Positions 35,380-47,699 of a DNA stretch of 64,000 nucleotides are shown here, one piece after another; position 1 is the stretch's first letter; every line of letters starts with the position of its first letter. The stretch lies in contig CM055099.1 of assembly GCA_029204225.1 (NCBI GenBank), positions 61,597,753 to 61,661,752 of the forward strand. Direction: 5' to 3'. This DNA comes from Diphasiastrum complanatum. Lineage: Eukaryota > Streptophyta > Lycopodiopsida > Lycopodiales > Lycopodiaceae. Made by a program: the position numbers and the translations under genes. The notes under the pieces are model-generated. The model saw nothing but the letters and a program-made list of their open reading frames with translations. It did no database searches and had not been told where the DNA came from.

Positions 35380-37572
35380 TGTTAGGGCCATTTTTGGCAG
35401 GGGATTGGTCCAGCCAAAACGTCCTAGAAAAGTCAAGGGGCACCACTACTGATGGTGGCTATGCCCTACGTGAGTAACGAAGGTCCTGCCACATCCAATC
35501 CTAGGGGCTTCCTCTGTTACCCAGTGCTCCCCAACCGATGAGAGTTTTCCAGGCTCTCAGAGATACGGTTGCAAGGAGGGGGGTGCTAGTACTTTTGGTG
35601 CAATGATTCACTAGCTTCCTAGAATTATGGTTCCGCAAAAACTTCTGATCGCTAATGTCTCTTTCCCCAGTGAATTCGGCTTACAGTTGGTAAAGAACTT
35701 ACATGGGCTGTTACTGTCTATGATGTGCTCGTGGGGTGCAAGTTATACGCACCGCTTTGTTTGCTAAGCGGCAGTATTTTCACCGACCGTCGAGTCTAGG
35801 TATTTCTCTAGACAGCACCGACGGCGGGTGTGACTAGTGTGACGCTTTAACCAAGGTGGTGTTTTTCAACCGCAGGATGGTGGATGGCCCGCTCTGGTGT
35901 TTCACAGAGGTCAGGTCCAATTAACACGCTTCATAATGGAAAAAACGTAAGAAACACTTCAAAAACTTGACGATTCCATATAGCTGTTTAAAATCTAACT
36001 CAGCAAGATGTTAACTACCTAGCCTACGGTTCTCTCTGTACAACACATTCTAATTCAGTACGAAACAAAGTTATTTACTTAACACTTTCACTAAACGAGT
36101 TGGACATAGGCAATCATCGTTCTAATTAATTTATACCGCATGCTTATAAAATCTTATGATTTCGGACTGAATTCGGATTTGTGCCAAAAAATGATTTACT
36201 ACAATACACAATCGACCCATACTCTACGACAATCCATTCACTATTAGGTACTTGCAATTACTGAACTCAAGCAAACAACATTCTCAATGCAAGCAAGTGA
36301 TTCTGAGTTCATACTACCGGTAAACCCACAAATACGCAGAGACCTGATACTTCAATGTCTACTTGTTCAAGAAAAGGATCACAATCATTTAGGTCCCGAT
36401 AGGGACATGGCAAATGCGGAATTATCGAAATGATTAGGTCCTCATACAGTTACACAATGCATTCTCAGTAACCTATCATTCATTCAATGAGCGAAAGCAA
36501 GTACAAACATCAAGCACCCACATTCCAATTGAAAGCAAGTAAACACGAGAATAAAAATCGATGTGAGGTAAACCCATACCTCAGTGTGAATATAGGTGAC
36601 CGAAAATCGTTGAAGTACTAGTCATGAATGCCACTTTTGGTCTGAGGTAGCTTTGCCTTTGTGCTTCAGAGAGTCGTTTGGACTGCTCGTATATGTCGAA
36701 ACTTGGACAAGTAGCGAGATCAAAGAATTAAACCACAGATCGTGGGAAAACTCCGTAGGGCATCACAAACCGCAAAAATCCAGCAGGCAGGCATGTCGCA
36801 CAAGTCACCGACAGCTCGCAGGTAGGTTGTAGGTAGGCCGCACAGACCTCAGACAGGTCGCACAGGCCTCAGACAGCTGAAGCAGGACCGTGGGTAGCTA
36901 ATACAAGGCCGCAGGCCATGTGGCAGGCCCTAGTTGGCCGCAAACAGGTAGTAGGCCACAGACAGAGGGCAGATCAGTAGCAGGGCCTGCAGGTAGGTCG
37001 CAGGGTCAGCAGGTAGGTCGCAAACAGTATCAGCCTGTAACAGCTGTAGATAGGTTAAGCAGGCTGCACAGAGTGAGTTGCAGGCTCTGTAGGAGGCCAC
37101 AAGTAGTAGAAATCAGCAGGCAGGTAGGTATGTCCAACGAGGGCTGGCAGCTCTGATTTTCTCTTCTCAGAAATCTGACTTTTTCTCAGACAATTTTGTG
37201 AGGCCGTAGCAGGCTGTGCAATACCGAGATTTGGATTTTTCGATGCCGAACAATGATGGGTATATGTGACCGACCGTAGGTAGGCTCGTAGGCCATAGAC
37301 AGGGCATCACTTCCAATTCGATCACTGTTAACCATCCTCGAACATCCAACACTTAGCAGCACATCTCCAACAACAAGCTCTTACCCTCTCCAACACAAAA
37401 TGGACAACAAATCTCAAAAACCTCAATCCGAAACAACTCCATGCTTACTGCAACAAACAATAACGCATCCACGAGACATCAACTGCCTTCCAACATTATC
37501 GAACCAATGTTCATCAAACACCCATTTCAAACCTCAAAGCAAGGGAAAATGCGATTGATTCATCTTCTTTCT
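35380..37572 (-). repeat. gypsy LTR, inverted copy (left arm)
   Basis: Plus strand starts TGTTAGGGCCATTTTTGGC, i.e. the minus-strand LTR ends GGCCCTAACA. Matches 42345-44538 as its reverse complement for about 2.2 kb, with a few percent difference by eye. The match stops at 37572, about 16 bases short of the full LTR start. Contains the CAGGTAGGT-rich tandem block at 36811-37140. Confidence 0.88.
36811..37140. repeat. degenerate tandem repeats inside the LTR (left copy)
   Basis: Short units of type GCAGGTAGGTCGCA and CAGACAGGTCGCACAGGCCT repeat irregularly over about 330 bp. The mirror block lies at 42780-43130. Confidence 0.75.
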
Positions 37573-38270
37573 ACTTATCAACAAGAATCTCTCAAGTAAG
37601 TAGGCTCTCACCACCTCCTAATCATTCCATTCTTCAATTACAAACCTTCCATAACCGCTAAATAAGCATTATAGGAAGGATTAAGTAACTATCCACTAAT
37701 CAAACATAACGATAAATATCCTCTCCCACTCTCAAGCCATGGACATTGAACACTCATCCCTCAAGCATTACCCGCCTACTCTCACAATGGACAATATTGG
37801 CTAGTGCAGCAATAAAACTACAAGCCACTCCACATAAAATTCACCTAACACATTCCCCACCAAGCACTAGCATTGGCCAACAAGAAGCAACACATACAAG
37901 CCAACCAAACAACACTAGACAACAAGAATCCAACATCTACTAACAAGCATGGAGCAATACAAGACAACAACAATATTCCACATTGTCAAACTACTCTCAA
38001 ACAAACCATTAAGCTCTCCATCAAGTAAACATACATTCTTCAAATAATTCACATCCAAACAAGCAACTCACCAATTAGCAACTCCCAAAAGCACTAACTC
38101 ACAAAAACACTAACTCTCAACACACATCCCCAAATACAAAGAGTTGGCTCCTTTTTATAGGAAAACCCAAGTGTCCCCCTTCAAGATGAGGCTTTGCCAA
38201 TTTTCATGCCCTTCAAGCCCTCTTTGCCATTTGTCCTCAACCCATTTGATAGTACACCTAACTCTATTAC
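37573..38270 (-). other. spacer with an LTR-promoter-like block
   Basis: CA-rich sequence between the left LTR arm and the gag of the plus-strand gypsy copy. On the minus strand CCTATAAAAAGGAGCC (near 38160-38147) resembles a plant TATA box, so this may be a partial LTR of a third family. No partner was found and no gene was recognised. Confidence 0.35.
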
Positions 38271-41200
38271 TACTGACCTTCTTTCTGCGAGGGCTCAAGA
38301 ATGACATACAAATGATTGTACGTCAAAGTAACCCCCAGATATTGGCTGAGGCAGTAGAGAAGGCAATCGTGGTAGAAGACGCACAGATTGCGGTTGCCCA
38401 CGCATCCCACCTATCGCAAGCAGTGAACAACTTGAACTTAAGCTCAGAAACGTGGAGAGGAGGCCCAATCGCAGCTATAGGAGCACAACCCATAGTGGAA
38501 CCTCGTCCCATACAAGCTATTGAACCTCGACAAGGCAGGAACGTGCAAACACAAGATGCACGAAGGCTCCAAGCACAGATGCCCGATAGAGGCTATGAGA
38601 GCACAGGCTCTAACGCAGAACTAGGCGATATGCGAGCCATGCTAAAGGGATACATGGACGTGATGAGTGAGAATATGCAGACCTTAGCAGCAGATGTAAA
38701 TTTTCTCAAACGGCACCAGAATTTGTGGGTCAGAGACACCCCATAAAAGGACCGAATCCCTTAGTGTGTAGACACTGTAGAGGGAATCATTTAAATTGAA
38801 ACTGTCCCAACCAAGTTTGCGGGTACTGCAAGAGGCCTGGACACTTGGAGGATAGATGTTGGGTACGTAGAGATGCATTAAACACTGGGAATAGGATGCC
38901 TGGGCTAGTGAACCATAGACCCCAGGAGGACAGAACGGCAGGGCCATCAAGGCCACCTCAATACATACAACGCAGACCCAGGATTAACCAGGTGGATAAA
39001 GGGAAGGCATGCATAGAAGCTGACTGGCCACCCGTGAACTTCATCGTCGTGGAGACACTAGACGAACCCACGAGCAGGAAAGAGGTTTTAGTAGTGACTC
39101 GGAGTAACCTCCAGACGGAGCTACCTCCCAGGAAACCCAAGCCTACACCAAAACCACCACCGGAGGTAGATAACCCAGTGGTTATTGAGAAGCCAGTATT
39201 CGAACCTACACCCATCTACGAGGATCCACTGCCCAAAGAGCAAGGTGAGGTTAGCGTCTTGGAAGGGCGTAGACATCCCAGATTCCTAGGACCGAGAAAA
39301 GGGAAAACCTGCCTAGAAATTAAGAGAACCATGACCCGAACGTGCAGGTTTAGGAAGGATATAGACCTAAACTTGAAGAGACGGAATATTGACCTAGGTC
39401 AAGCCCTAGAGAATCTAAAATTGGAAATAGGGCTCTGGCAACTAGTACAGTTGTCACCCACTATTAAACGCATGGTCAAATGATTGATGAGACCACTCAC
39501 GACCAGAACACTGGAGCCAACTACAATAGGGAAAGTAAATGTAGATTTGTTAGATCGCTACTGCCCTAAGGTAGATGGCACCAACTATGGTATCCCAACT
39601 TTAGACCTTCTTAGGCTTGAGCGGTTATTACAAAAGATATGTGATGGCCTATGCCACGTGTACTTACCAGATGACTGGCTTATTGAAAACCAACGTGGAG
39701 TGGACTTGGGACGAGACATGTGAGAAGACTTTTCAGGAGTTAAAAGTAGCTTTGGCTAATGCTCAAATATTGAAACCACCTATGTACGACAGGGAGTTCT
39801 TCATTTTAACGAGCACCACGGACATGTGCATAAACTATTGCCTGGCCCAGATTTGGGACAAAAAATATCACCCTATTATTTTTATAGGGAGAAAACTAAA
39901 CAAAGCCGAACTTATTATAGTAAGGCTGAGAAAATTTGTTTGGGAATAGCTTACGCTGCCACCAAACTAAGGCATTACCTATTGCATTGGAAAGTGACTT
40001 TCTTTACCAAGAGTACTGCAGTCACCTTGATGATGAATAAACTAGAACCTCTTGAGAGCTTAATGAAGTGGATGATCTCCCTTCAGGAGTTTGATTACAC
40101 CCTCCAAAGCAAGCCGCCTAAACTATAGGGGTTAAACGATTGTATTTGTGAGCTGGGAGGGGTTACCGAGACAGACGATGAGTGGGAGACTGATCACTTA
40201 AGAGAACTTTTGAGGGTAGACGTTGACACAATTCCTGAGTGGTATACAGCTTTAGCAACCTACCTATCCACACTAGAGACACCCAGCAGTATGACGATTC
40301 CAAGAAAATGAAAGCTACGTCTACAAGCCCTAAAGTTCGCTTTAATAGGGGGCACACTGTATAGACGACGTGTAGAAGGGTTGTATCAAAGATGCGTCAC
40401 TCTTGAAGAAGCCAAATTTATACTAGAGGAGTGTCACAATTCTGCCTGTGGGGGCCACTTTGTCGGCCAACTCACAGGGCAAAAAATTCTGAGGGCGGGT
40501 TACTGGTGGCCGACACCCATTTACATGCCTGAGACTGCGACACCTGTCAACGAGTTGACAAGACGGATAACAGGGTGCGATCGTTAGTTTCAATACAGGC
40601 ATGTCTCCCATTTGAAAAATGGGACATCAACTTCGTTGGCCCAATACACCCAGCTTCATCTAGCCGAAAATATTATATCATAGTGGCCACTGACTATTTC
40701 ACAAAGTGGGCCGAGGCACGGGCTGTGGCCAAAGACAATGCAAAAGAAACCGCCTAGTTCTTACTAGAACAGGTAATAGGCCGGTTCGGTACATCCAGAG
40801 AACTCATCTCTGACAAGGGTACCCATTTCCTAAATAAAACTATCAAGGCTTTGACCGATCAATTGATGATCAATTTCCAGAAAAGCACACCCTACCACCC
40901 GCAAGCCAATGGTCAGGCTGAAAGCACGAACAAACAACTAGTGGGTATTCTAAGGAAAACCGTATCAGACCGACAGAGGGATTGGAACAAAAAACTGTAC
41001 TCGGCATTGTGGGCATATAATGCCACCTATAAGACCAGTACCAACCACATGCCCTTTTTTCTAGTGTATGGCCAAGAATGTGTACTGCCAATAGAAATAG
41101 CGCTCCTATCCTTGCGGTTTGCCATGAAGCACGACCTAAGAGAGAAAGAATCAATACAACACCAACTGGACACTTTACAAGACCTAGACGAGCACCAAAT

Positions 41201-41595
41201 AGTTGCCCTAAATCACCAAGAAACCCACAAAAGACGCATGAAGGAGATTCATGATAGGAACATGCGCAATTACCAGTTCAGACAGGGGTAGTTAGTGTTG
41301 TTCTACGATGCTAGACACGAGCTGATGCCTCAAAAGTTGGGGCCACGCTGGAACGATCCATATGTAATAGTGAGACTGTATGAAAATAACATAGTTAAGC
41401 TAGCCGAGTTGAACGGTGAAATTTTTCAACTTTTTAGGTATCAGAGTGAACGACCTAGAAGCATCACGAATACTGGGAACACTCAGAGAATCAAAAGTAG
41501 CCCTAGTGACCTTGTACATATACGCTAAACTTAAGGGTGCGGAAAACCAAAACAAAAATTCATAAAATCAAGAAAAATACAAAAAGATTATTGTT

Positions 41596-42050
41596 GTGAT
41601 ATGGAACTCACCCAAGAACTTGGGACATACGTTGAAGGTAGACGGAGCCTGCAGACATTCGAATAGAGAAGGTGCCATAGGAGCAGTATTGCAGAATCCC
41701 AATGGGACTGAACTAGCCAGTATAGGAGTCCTATTAGGGAAAGGATTCACGAACAACACTGCCGAATACAAAGCCCTTCTAATCGGTTTACAAATGACCA
41801 TGTGAGTTGCGCAAACTATAGGCAACCTCCAAATTATGGGGGATTCACAACTCCCAATCCGAGGTATGACTGGCGTATACTGACTCAAAAGCAGGATCTT
41901 ACAGGCCTATGCAATTGCCATCAACGAATACACTAGAGAGTTTTCCCACATCGAATGGATGCATATTCCACGAGCACAGAACCAACATGCTGATAGTCTA
42001 ACTGCGATAGCCTACAACCATGATCATTACTGGCAATGCGAGCCAGGTAG
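41596..42050 (+). other. second (archaeal-like) RNase H domain after integrase, part of the gypsy fossil
   Basis: The frame shows the four acidic positions of RNase H in order: KVDGACRHSN, NNTAEYKALLIGL, MGDSQLPIRG, and QNQHADSLTAIAYN at the end. This DGA / TAEY / GDSQL / NxxAD style is that of the plant-type or archaeal RNase H seen as the extra domain of Tat-lineage gypsy elements, and differs from the element's own RNase H at 39700-40100. In those families I recall it between the first RNase H and integrase; here it follows the integrase tail and lies just before the 3' LTR. Fossil copy, not expected to be active. Confidence 0.75.
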
Positions 42051-42328
42051 GGTAGTCATTTCGCCCATAACCATTGCTACAGAGCTATGGACAATCCTAA
42101 AAGCCCAAGCATGGTATGGAGTTCGGTGAAGTCTGATAAACCAAGTAGGTCTAGAGAATCCCTAACTCCTAGTACAATTATATCAGTTAATGAGCCATGA
42201 ACTATCTAGAACTTGTTTTAGGTCACACCATAGTAGCATAACCCATGGGTTAATGCACACAGCCTAAGTACATAGTAAAACCCTGCGCTAGCATGAACCT
42301 GATAGATACACACGGAAGGGGAGAGGGG

Positions 42329-44538
42329 TGTACAGCTTAAAGAAAGAAGATGAATAAATCGCATTTTTCCTTGCTTTGAGGTTTGAAATGGGTGTTTGAT
42401 GAACGCTGGTTCGATAATGTTGGAAGGTAGTTCATGTCTCGTGGATGCATTATTGTTTGTTGCAGTAAGCATGAAGTTGTTTCGGATTGAGGTTTTTGAG
42501 ATTTGTTGTCCATTTTGTGTTGGAGAGGGTAAGAGCTTGTTGTTGGAGATGTGCTGCTAAGTTTTGGATGTTCGAGGATGGTTAATAGTGATCGAATTGG
42601 AAGTGATGCCCTGTCTGTGTCCTACGAGCCTACCTACGGTCTGTTACATATACCCATCATTGTCTGGCATTGAAAAATCCGAATCTCGGCATGCCACAGC
42701 CTGCTACGGCCTCACAAAATTGTCTCAGAAAAAATCAGACTCTGAGAAGAAAAAATCAGAGCTGCTAGCCCTCGCTGGACCTGTTGCTGCATATCTACCT
42801 GCCTACTGATTTTTACTACTTGTGGCCTCCTACAGAGCCTGCAACTCACTCTGTGCAGCTTGCTTAACCTATCTACGACTATTACAGGCTGATACTGTCT
42901 ATGACCTACCTACTGTCTACGACCTACCTGCTGACCCTGTGACCTACCTACAGGCCCTGCTACTGATCTGCCCTCTGTCTGCGGCCTACTACCTGTCTGC
43001 GGCCAACCAGGCCTGCCACATGGCCTGCGTCCTTGTATTAGCTGCCCACGGTCCTGCTTCAGCTGTCTGAGGCCTGTGCGACCTGTCTAAGGTCTGTGTG
43101 GCCTACCTACAACCTATCTGCGAGCTGTCGGTGACCTGTGCGACATGCCTGCCTGCTGAATTTTTGCGGTTTGTGGACTGGCTGCTGTTTTGTGATGCCC
43201 TATGGAGTTTTCCCATGATCTGTGGTTTAATTCTTTGATCTCGCTACATGTCCAAGTTTCGGCATATACGAGCAGTCCAAACGACTCTCTGAAGCACAAA
43301 GGCAAAGCTACCTCAGACCAAAAGCGGCATTCATGACTAGTACTTCAACGATTTTCGATCGCCTATATTCACACTGAGGTATGTGTTTACCTCACATCGA
43401 TTTTTATTCTCGTGTTTACTTGTTTTCAATTGGAATGTGGGTGCTTGACGTTCGTACTTGCTTTCGCTCATTGAATGAATGATAGGATACTGAGAATGCA
43501 TTGTGTAACTGTATGAGGACCTAATCATTTCAATAATTCCGCATTTGCCATGTTCCTATCGGGACCTAAATGATTGTGATCCTTTTCTTGAACAAGTAGA
43601 CATTGAAATATCAGGTCTCTGCGTATTTGTGGGTTTACCGGTAGTATGAACTCAGAATCACTTGCTTGTAATGAGAATGTTGTTTGCTTGAGTTCAGTAA
43701 TTGCAAGTACCTAACTAGTGAATGGATTGTCATAGAGTATCGGTCAACTGTGTATTGTAGTGAATTGTTTTTTTGGCACAAATCCGAATTTAGTCCGAAA
43801 TCATAATATTTTATAAGCATGCGGTATAAATTAATTAGAACGATGATTACCTATGTCCAACTCGTTTAGTGAAAGTGTTAAGTAAATAACTTTGTTTCGT
43901 ACTGATTTAGAATGTGTTGTACGGAGAGAACTGTAGGCTGGGTAGTTAACATCTTGTTGAGTTAGATTTTAAACAACTATATGGAATCGACAAGTTTTTG
44001 AAGTGTTTCTTACGTTTTTTCCATTATGAAGCGTGTTAATTGGACCCGACCTCTGTGAAACACCAGAGCGGGCCGTCCACCATCCATGGTTGAAAAACAC
44101 CACCTTGGTTAAAGCGTCCGACGGTCGGCAAAAATACCGCCGCTTAGCAAACAAAGCGGTGCGTATAACTTGCACCCCACGAGCACATCATAGACAGTAA
44201 ATCGGTTTCCAGTCCATGTAAGATCTTTACCAACTGTAAGCCGAATTCACTGGGGAAAGAGACATTAGCGATCAGAAGTTTTCCGGAACCATAATTATAG
44301 GAAGCTAGTGAATCATTGCACCAAAAGTACTAGCACCCCCTCCTTGCAACCGTATCTCTGAGAACCTGGAAAACTCTCATCGGTTGGGGAGCACTGGGTA
44401 ACAGAGGAAGCCCCCAGGATTGGATGTGGCAGGACCTTCGTTACTCATGTAGGGCATAGCCACCATCAGTAGTGGTGCCCCTTGACTTTTTTAGGACGTT
44501 TTGGCTAGACCAATCCCCTGCCAAAAATGGCCCTAACA
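42329..44538 (+). repeat. gypsy 3' LTR (right arm of the inverted pair)
   Basis: Starts TGTACAGCTTAAAG directly after the purine tract GGAAGGGGAGAGGGG (42314-42328) and ends GGCCCTAACA at 44538, about 2.21 kb, with proper TG...CA ends. Reverse complement of 35380-37572. Carries the CTACCTGC-rich tandem block at 42780-43130. Confidence 0.9.
42780..43130. repeat. degenerate tandem repeats inside the LTR (right copy)
   Basis: Irregular units of type GACCTACCTACTGTC and CTGTCTGCGGCC, the mirror of the block at 36811-37140. Confidence 0.75.
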
Positions 44539-46925
44539 ACTTTGGTCCAAGACCAATAAAGTGATATGGTTCAAGGTTGAGGCCCAACGTTTAGAAATAT
44601 AGTCATCCAATGACTTTCTAAGACCTCTCTAGGTTCCATACCTCCATCCAAGGTATAGACACCTACCTGCCCTTATCCAAGGACACTAGTACCTTAATCT
44701 AAGACACTATCCTTAATACTAAGGGTATCTCTTATCCAAGGGTCACTTGCCATTTAGCCCCCAACGCTAAATGGACCTGTAGGGGTTCGAAGTACTGCTA
44801 GTTACATAGGTATGTAACATTCCTTCCCCCTAGACTTAAATTTTTTCTTATAGGAAAAAATTTGGAAAATTCTTCTAGACATCAGCCTCCTTTTCCCAGG
44901 TATCCTCCTATTCTGATTTGTCCCTCCACCCGACTAAAAATTTCCGAAGCACTCTACTCCATAGAGTCCTCTGTCGGCTATTACCAATTGCCTCGGGTTC
45001 AGGTGGTCCACTCACAGACTCGTCATGAAGAAGTTCCACTAGATCTTCAACAGGGAGCAGGGTCTCTCCAACCCCTAACGAGGGTTTTAACTTACTAACA
45101 TGGAAAACATAATGAATTCTAATGTTAGCTGGAAGGTCTAGTTTGTATGCGACCTTGTTTATCACTTGGATAACCTTAAAAGGACTGCAATACCTAGGCG
45201 CCAACTTTGCACACTTACCAATTTTCAAGCCTCTAGAGTGACTAGGGACTCTCAAAAACACCCAGTCGTTGACCACGAATATCTTGTGCTTCCGAGATAG
45301 ATCAACATAGTGCCTTGCCCTGTCTTGGGCACTTCTTATGCTATCTTTAGCCAGCTATAACATTTCTTGCATATCCGCAAGGAAATGCTGCGGCTTGCAC
45401 TTGTAGATTTTCATGTCAACACTGATTGGTGATCGAGGTTGAAAACCATACATAAGCATGAAAGGGTTGAATTCGGTCGTTGAATGTTTTGCACTGTTAT
45501 ATGCAAATTCCACCCGTGGAAGGTATTGTTCCCAATCAGACTGCTGATGGCCCACATATGCTCGAAGCATATCCTCCATCGTCTGATTGGTCCTTTCCGT
45601 TTGACCATCTTATTTTGGATGATTTGTAGAACTCATACTTAAACTTGTTTCCAACTTTTCAAATATCGCTTGCCAAAAATTCCTAGTGAATTTTGGGTCA
45701 CAATCACTGACAATATCGCAAGGCAGCCTGTATAGTCGAAAAAGCTTCTCAACAAACAGTTGAGCTAGTTTTGAAGCTTTCACCGTAGTTTTTGTTGGGA
45801 TAAATTGAGCAAAACTTCGTAAGTCTGTCAACAATAACCCAAACCGAATCATGGCCCTTCCCTGTACGTGGAAGCCCGACCACAAAATCCATAGATATAC
45901 TTTCCCGCTTTCCTATAGGAATATCTAAAGGATGTAATAGGCCACTAGGTTTTGGCCTCTCTGCTTTATTTATCTGGCACTTAGTACATCTAAGTACATA
46001 GGCCTCTACCTGACTTTTCATCTTAGGCCACCAAAATTGTTTTCAAACTAAGTCAAGTGTTCTTTGTATAACCGGATGTCCTACGCATGGACTACATGAC
46101 ACTCATGCAAGATTTGGGCCCTTATAGTGTCATTTTTCGGTACACATACCTTTCCTTTACGAAACAAAATCTTGTTTCGAATTAAAAAATTTATTTCAGT
46201 CTTTCCCTGATTCAAGGAATCTTGCAAACCTGAATTGAGCCCTGAAAGTACTTGTTGCCAATACTTCCCAAAATAAGGATTGGACTCATATAGTCCTTGA
46301 AGAGACTAAAACAACCTCGGTTCTATAACAACAAAGCACAACTGATTAATAACCGGTAACCTACTCAAAGCATCTGCTAGAGTATTTTGACTTCCTTTAC
46401 AGTAACGTATAAAAAAGTCAAAGATTTGCATCAGCTCAGCCCATTTAGCTTGCCTCCCCTTTAAATCTGTAGCATCACAGAAATATCGAAGAGTCTGATG
46501 ATCAGTCAAAACTTCAAATCTGGCTCCATATAAATAATGTTGCCAAATTTTCAAGGAATGGACAATTGCTAACAGTTCCTTCTCACAGGTACAATACCTA
46601 GACTGAGTAGGATTGAGTTTCTTGCTTTCATAAGCCACAAGATGTCCATCCTGCATCAGAACAGCTCCAATAGCATAATCACTGGCATCAGTCCTAACCA
46701 CAAAAGCCTTATTAGGATCGCCAATGATTAGTATTGGCGCCGAAGTGACACTTTTCTTAAGCAACTCAAAACAATTATTCATATCCTCTGTCCACACCAC
46801 TAGTGGTTTCTTAGCCCTCCGGCTTAGCTTCTTATAGCCTTTCAACGCCTGGGTAAGGGGAAATGTCAATCGAGCAAATTGGGAAATATGTTGACGGAAG
46901 AATCCAACAAACCCCAATAAAGACT
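44539..46925 (-). mobile_element. Ty3/gypsy chromovirus fossil
   Basis: A minus-strand copy, broken in several places. In element order: RT end and RNase H (46925-46306; LLGFVGFFRQHISQFARL, VVRTDASDYAIGAVLMQDG, YCTCEKELLAIVHSLKIW, LTDHQTLRYFCD), integrase (about 46021-45355; CTKCQINKAERPKPSGLLHP, SMDFVVGLPRTGKGHDSVWV, FEKLETSLSMSSTNHPK), integrase tail (45276-44940; LAPRYCSPFKVIQVINKVAY, IHYVFHVSKLKP) and a chromodomain-like end (RVLRKFLVGWRDKSE, then EDTWEKEADV), which places it among chromoviruses. A minus-strand purine tract lies at 44834-44821 and a 3' LTR starts TGTTACATACC at 44819. That LTR is cut at 44539 by the neighbouring gypsy LTR, so the neighbour arrived later or the join is a rearrangement. 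Confidence 0.88.
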
Positions 46926-47597
46926 TGATTTCCCGAACTGTGGTATTGTAAATAATGATGAAACATTAGAACAATGTTGATGATCTGATTTCACATGTGT
47001 GGAGCCTGTTCCCACGTGTGAAAGGAAGTACTTTTCATACTTGTATATATCTAAATTGATTTTGTATCAATCTAGTTAGTGTGAACATGATATGACTAGT
47101 TTTTAGTCCAGTTGACTAGTCACCTAGTCAATTAGGCCTTTCATAGATCTTTTAAAATTCAGAAATCTTTGTGATTTTTAGAAGTGCATTCATTCTACAA
47201 TGTCATCTATGGGTGGATATTTGTTGGAATCAAGTGAGAGACTCACTTCCACTCTCTTGAATATGCAAAAACAAACCAATAACTTAGACTAGAAAACTCA
47301 TTATAAGCACATAAGTAATAATTAAAATTTTCATCATAATTGTTTGAACACAATTTTCCTTACGTACCTATTGGTCTACACCAATGGTTGCATTTCTCGC
47401 AAGAGTCCTACTAGTTGTTGGTGATTCATTTCAAATTTCTCACAATTTTCATCTCTTGTCACAGACCTAATAACAAGCTCCTTTGCGACCTCCATTTGAA
47501 TCTTCCTAGGGCCAGCATTACTATTAGTTGCAACTATAGTGTCAACCCAGCGTTTTGTTTCCTGCTAGTGCAAATTGAGAAGAACTTGTTTGTGGAA

Positions 47598-47600
<3 letters not shown>
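46926..47600 (+). mobile_element. copia leader and gag start, short fragment
   Basis: Near 47198 a plus-strand frame begins MSSMGGYLLESSERLTST, the copia gag N-terminus, very like YLLEASERLNST of the copia gag at 11453-12511. The preceding 250 bases (CACATGTGTGGAGCC, CACGTGTGAAAGG) look like LTR or leader. Only about 25 codons are recognisable before the sequence decays. Confidence 0.55.

Positions 47601-47686
<86 letters not shown>
47601..47686. repeat. (AG)43 microsatellite
   Basis: Forty-three perfect AG units, followed by a short GT-rich run. The long Arg-Glu or Ser-Leu ORFs across it are artefacts. Confidence 0.97.
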
Positions 47687-47688
<2 letters not shown>

Positions 47689-47699
47689 TGTGTTTGTGT

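Larger units (their letters stand above)
38271..44538 (+). mobile_element. Ty3/gypsy fossil with gag, RNase H, integrase, a second RNase H and 3' LTR
   Basis: A plus-strand gypsy copy, broken many times. In order: gag C-terminus (about 38280-38745; FLRGLKNDIQMIVRQ), zinc knuckles (about 38765-38880; CGYCKRPGHLEDRC), a Pro-rich linker (to 39480), RT thumb and first RNase H (39617-40128; YYKRYVMAYA, EWTWDETCEKTFQELK), integrase zinc-binding and core (about 40381-41291; WDINFVGPIHPAS, TPYHPQANGQAESTNKQL), integrase tail (41295-41528; PRWNDPYVIVRLYENNIVKL), a second RNase H (separate entry), a purine tract at 42314-42328 and the 3' LTR. The RT palm and a 5' LTR are not seen. Confidence 0.85.
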
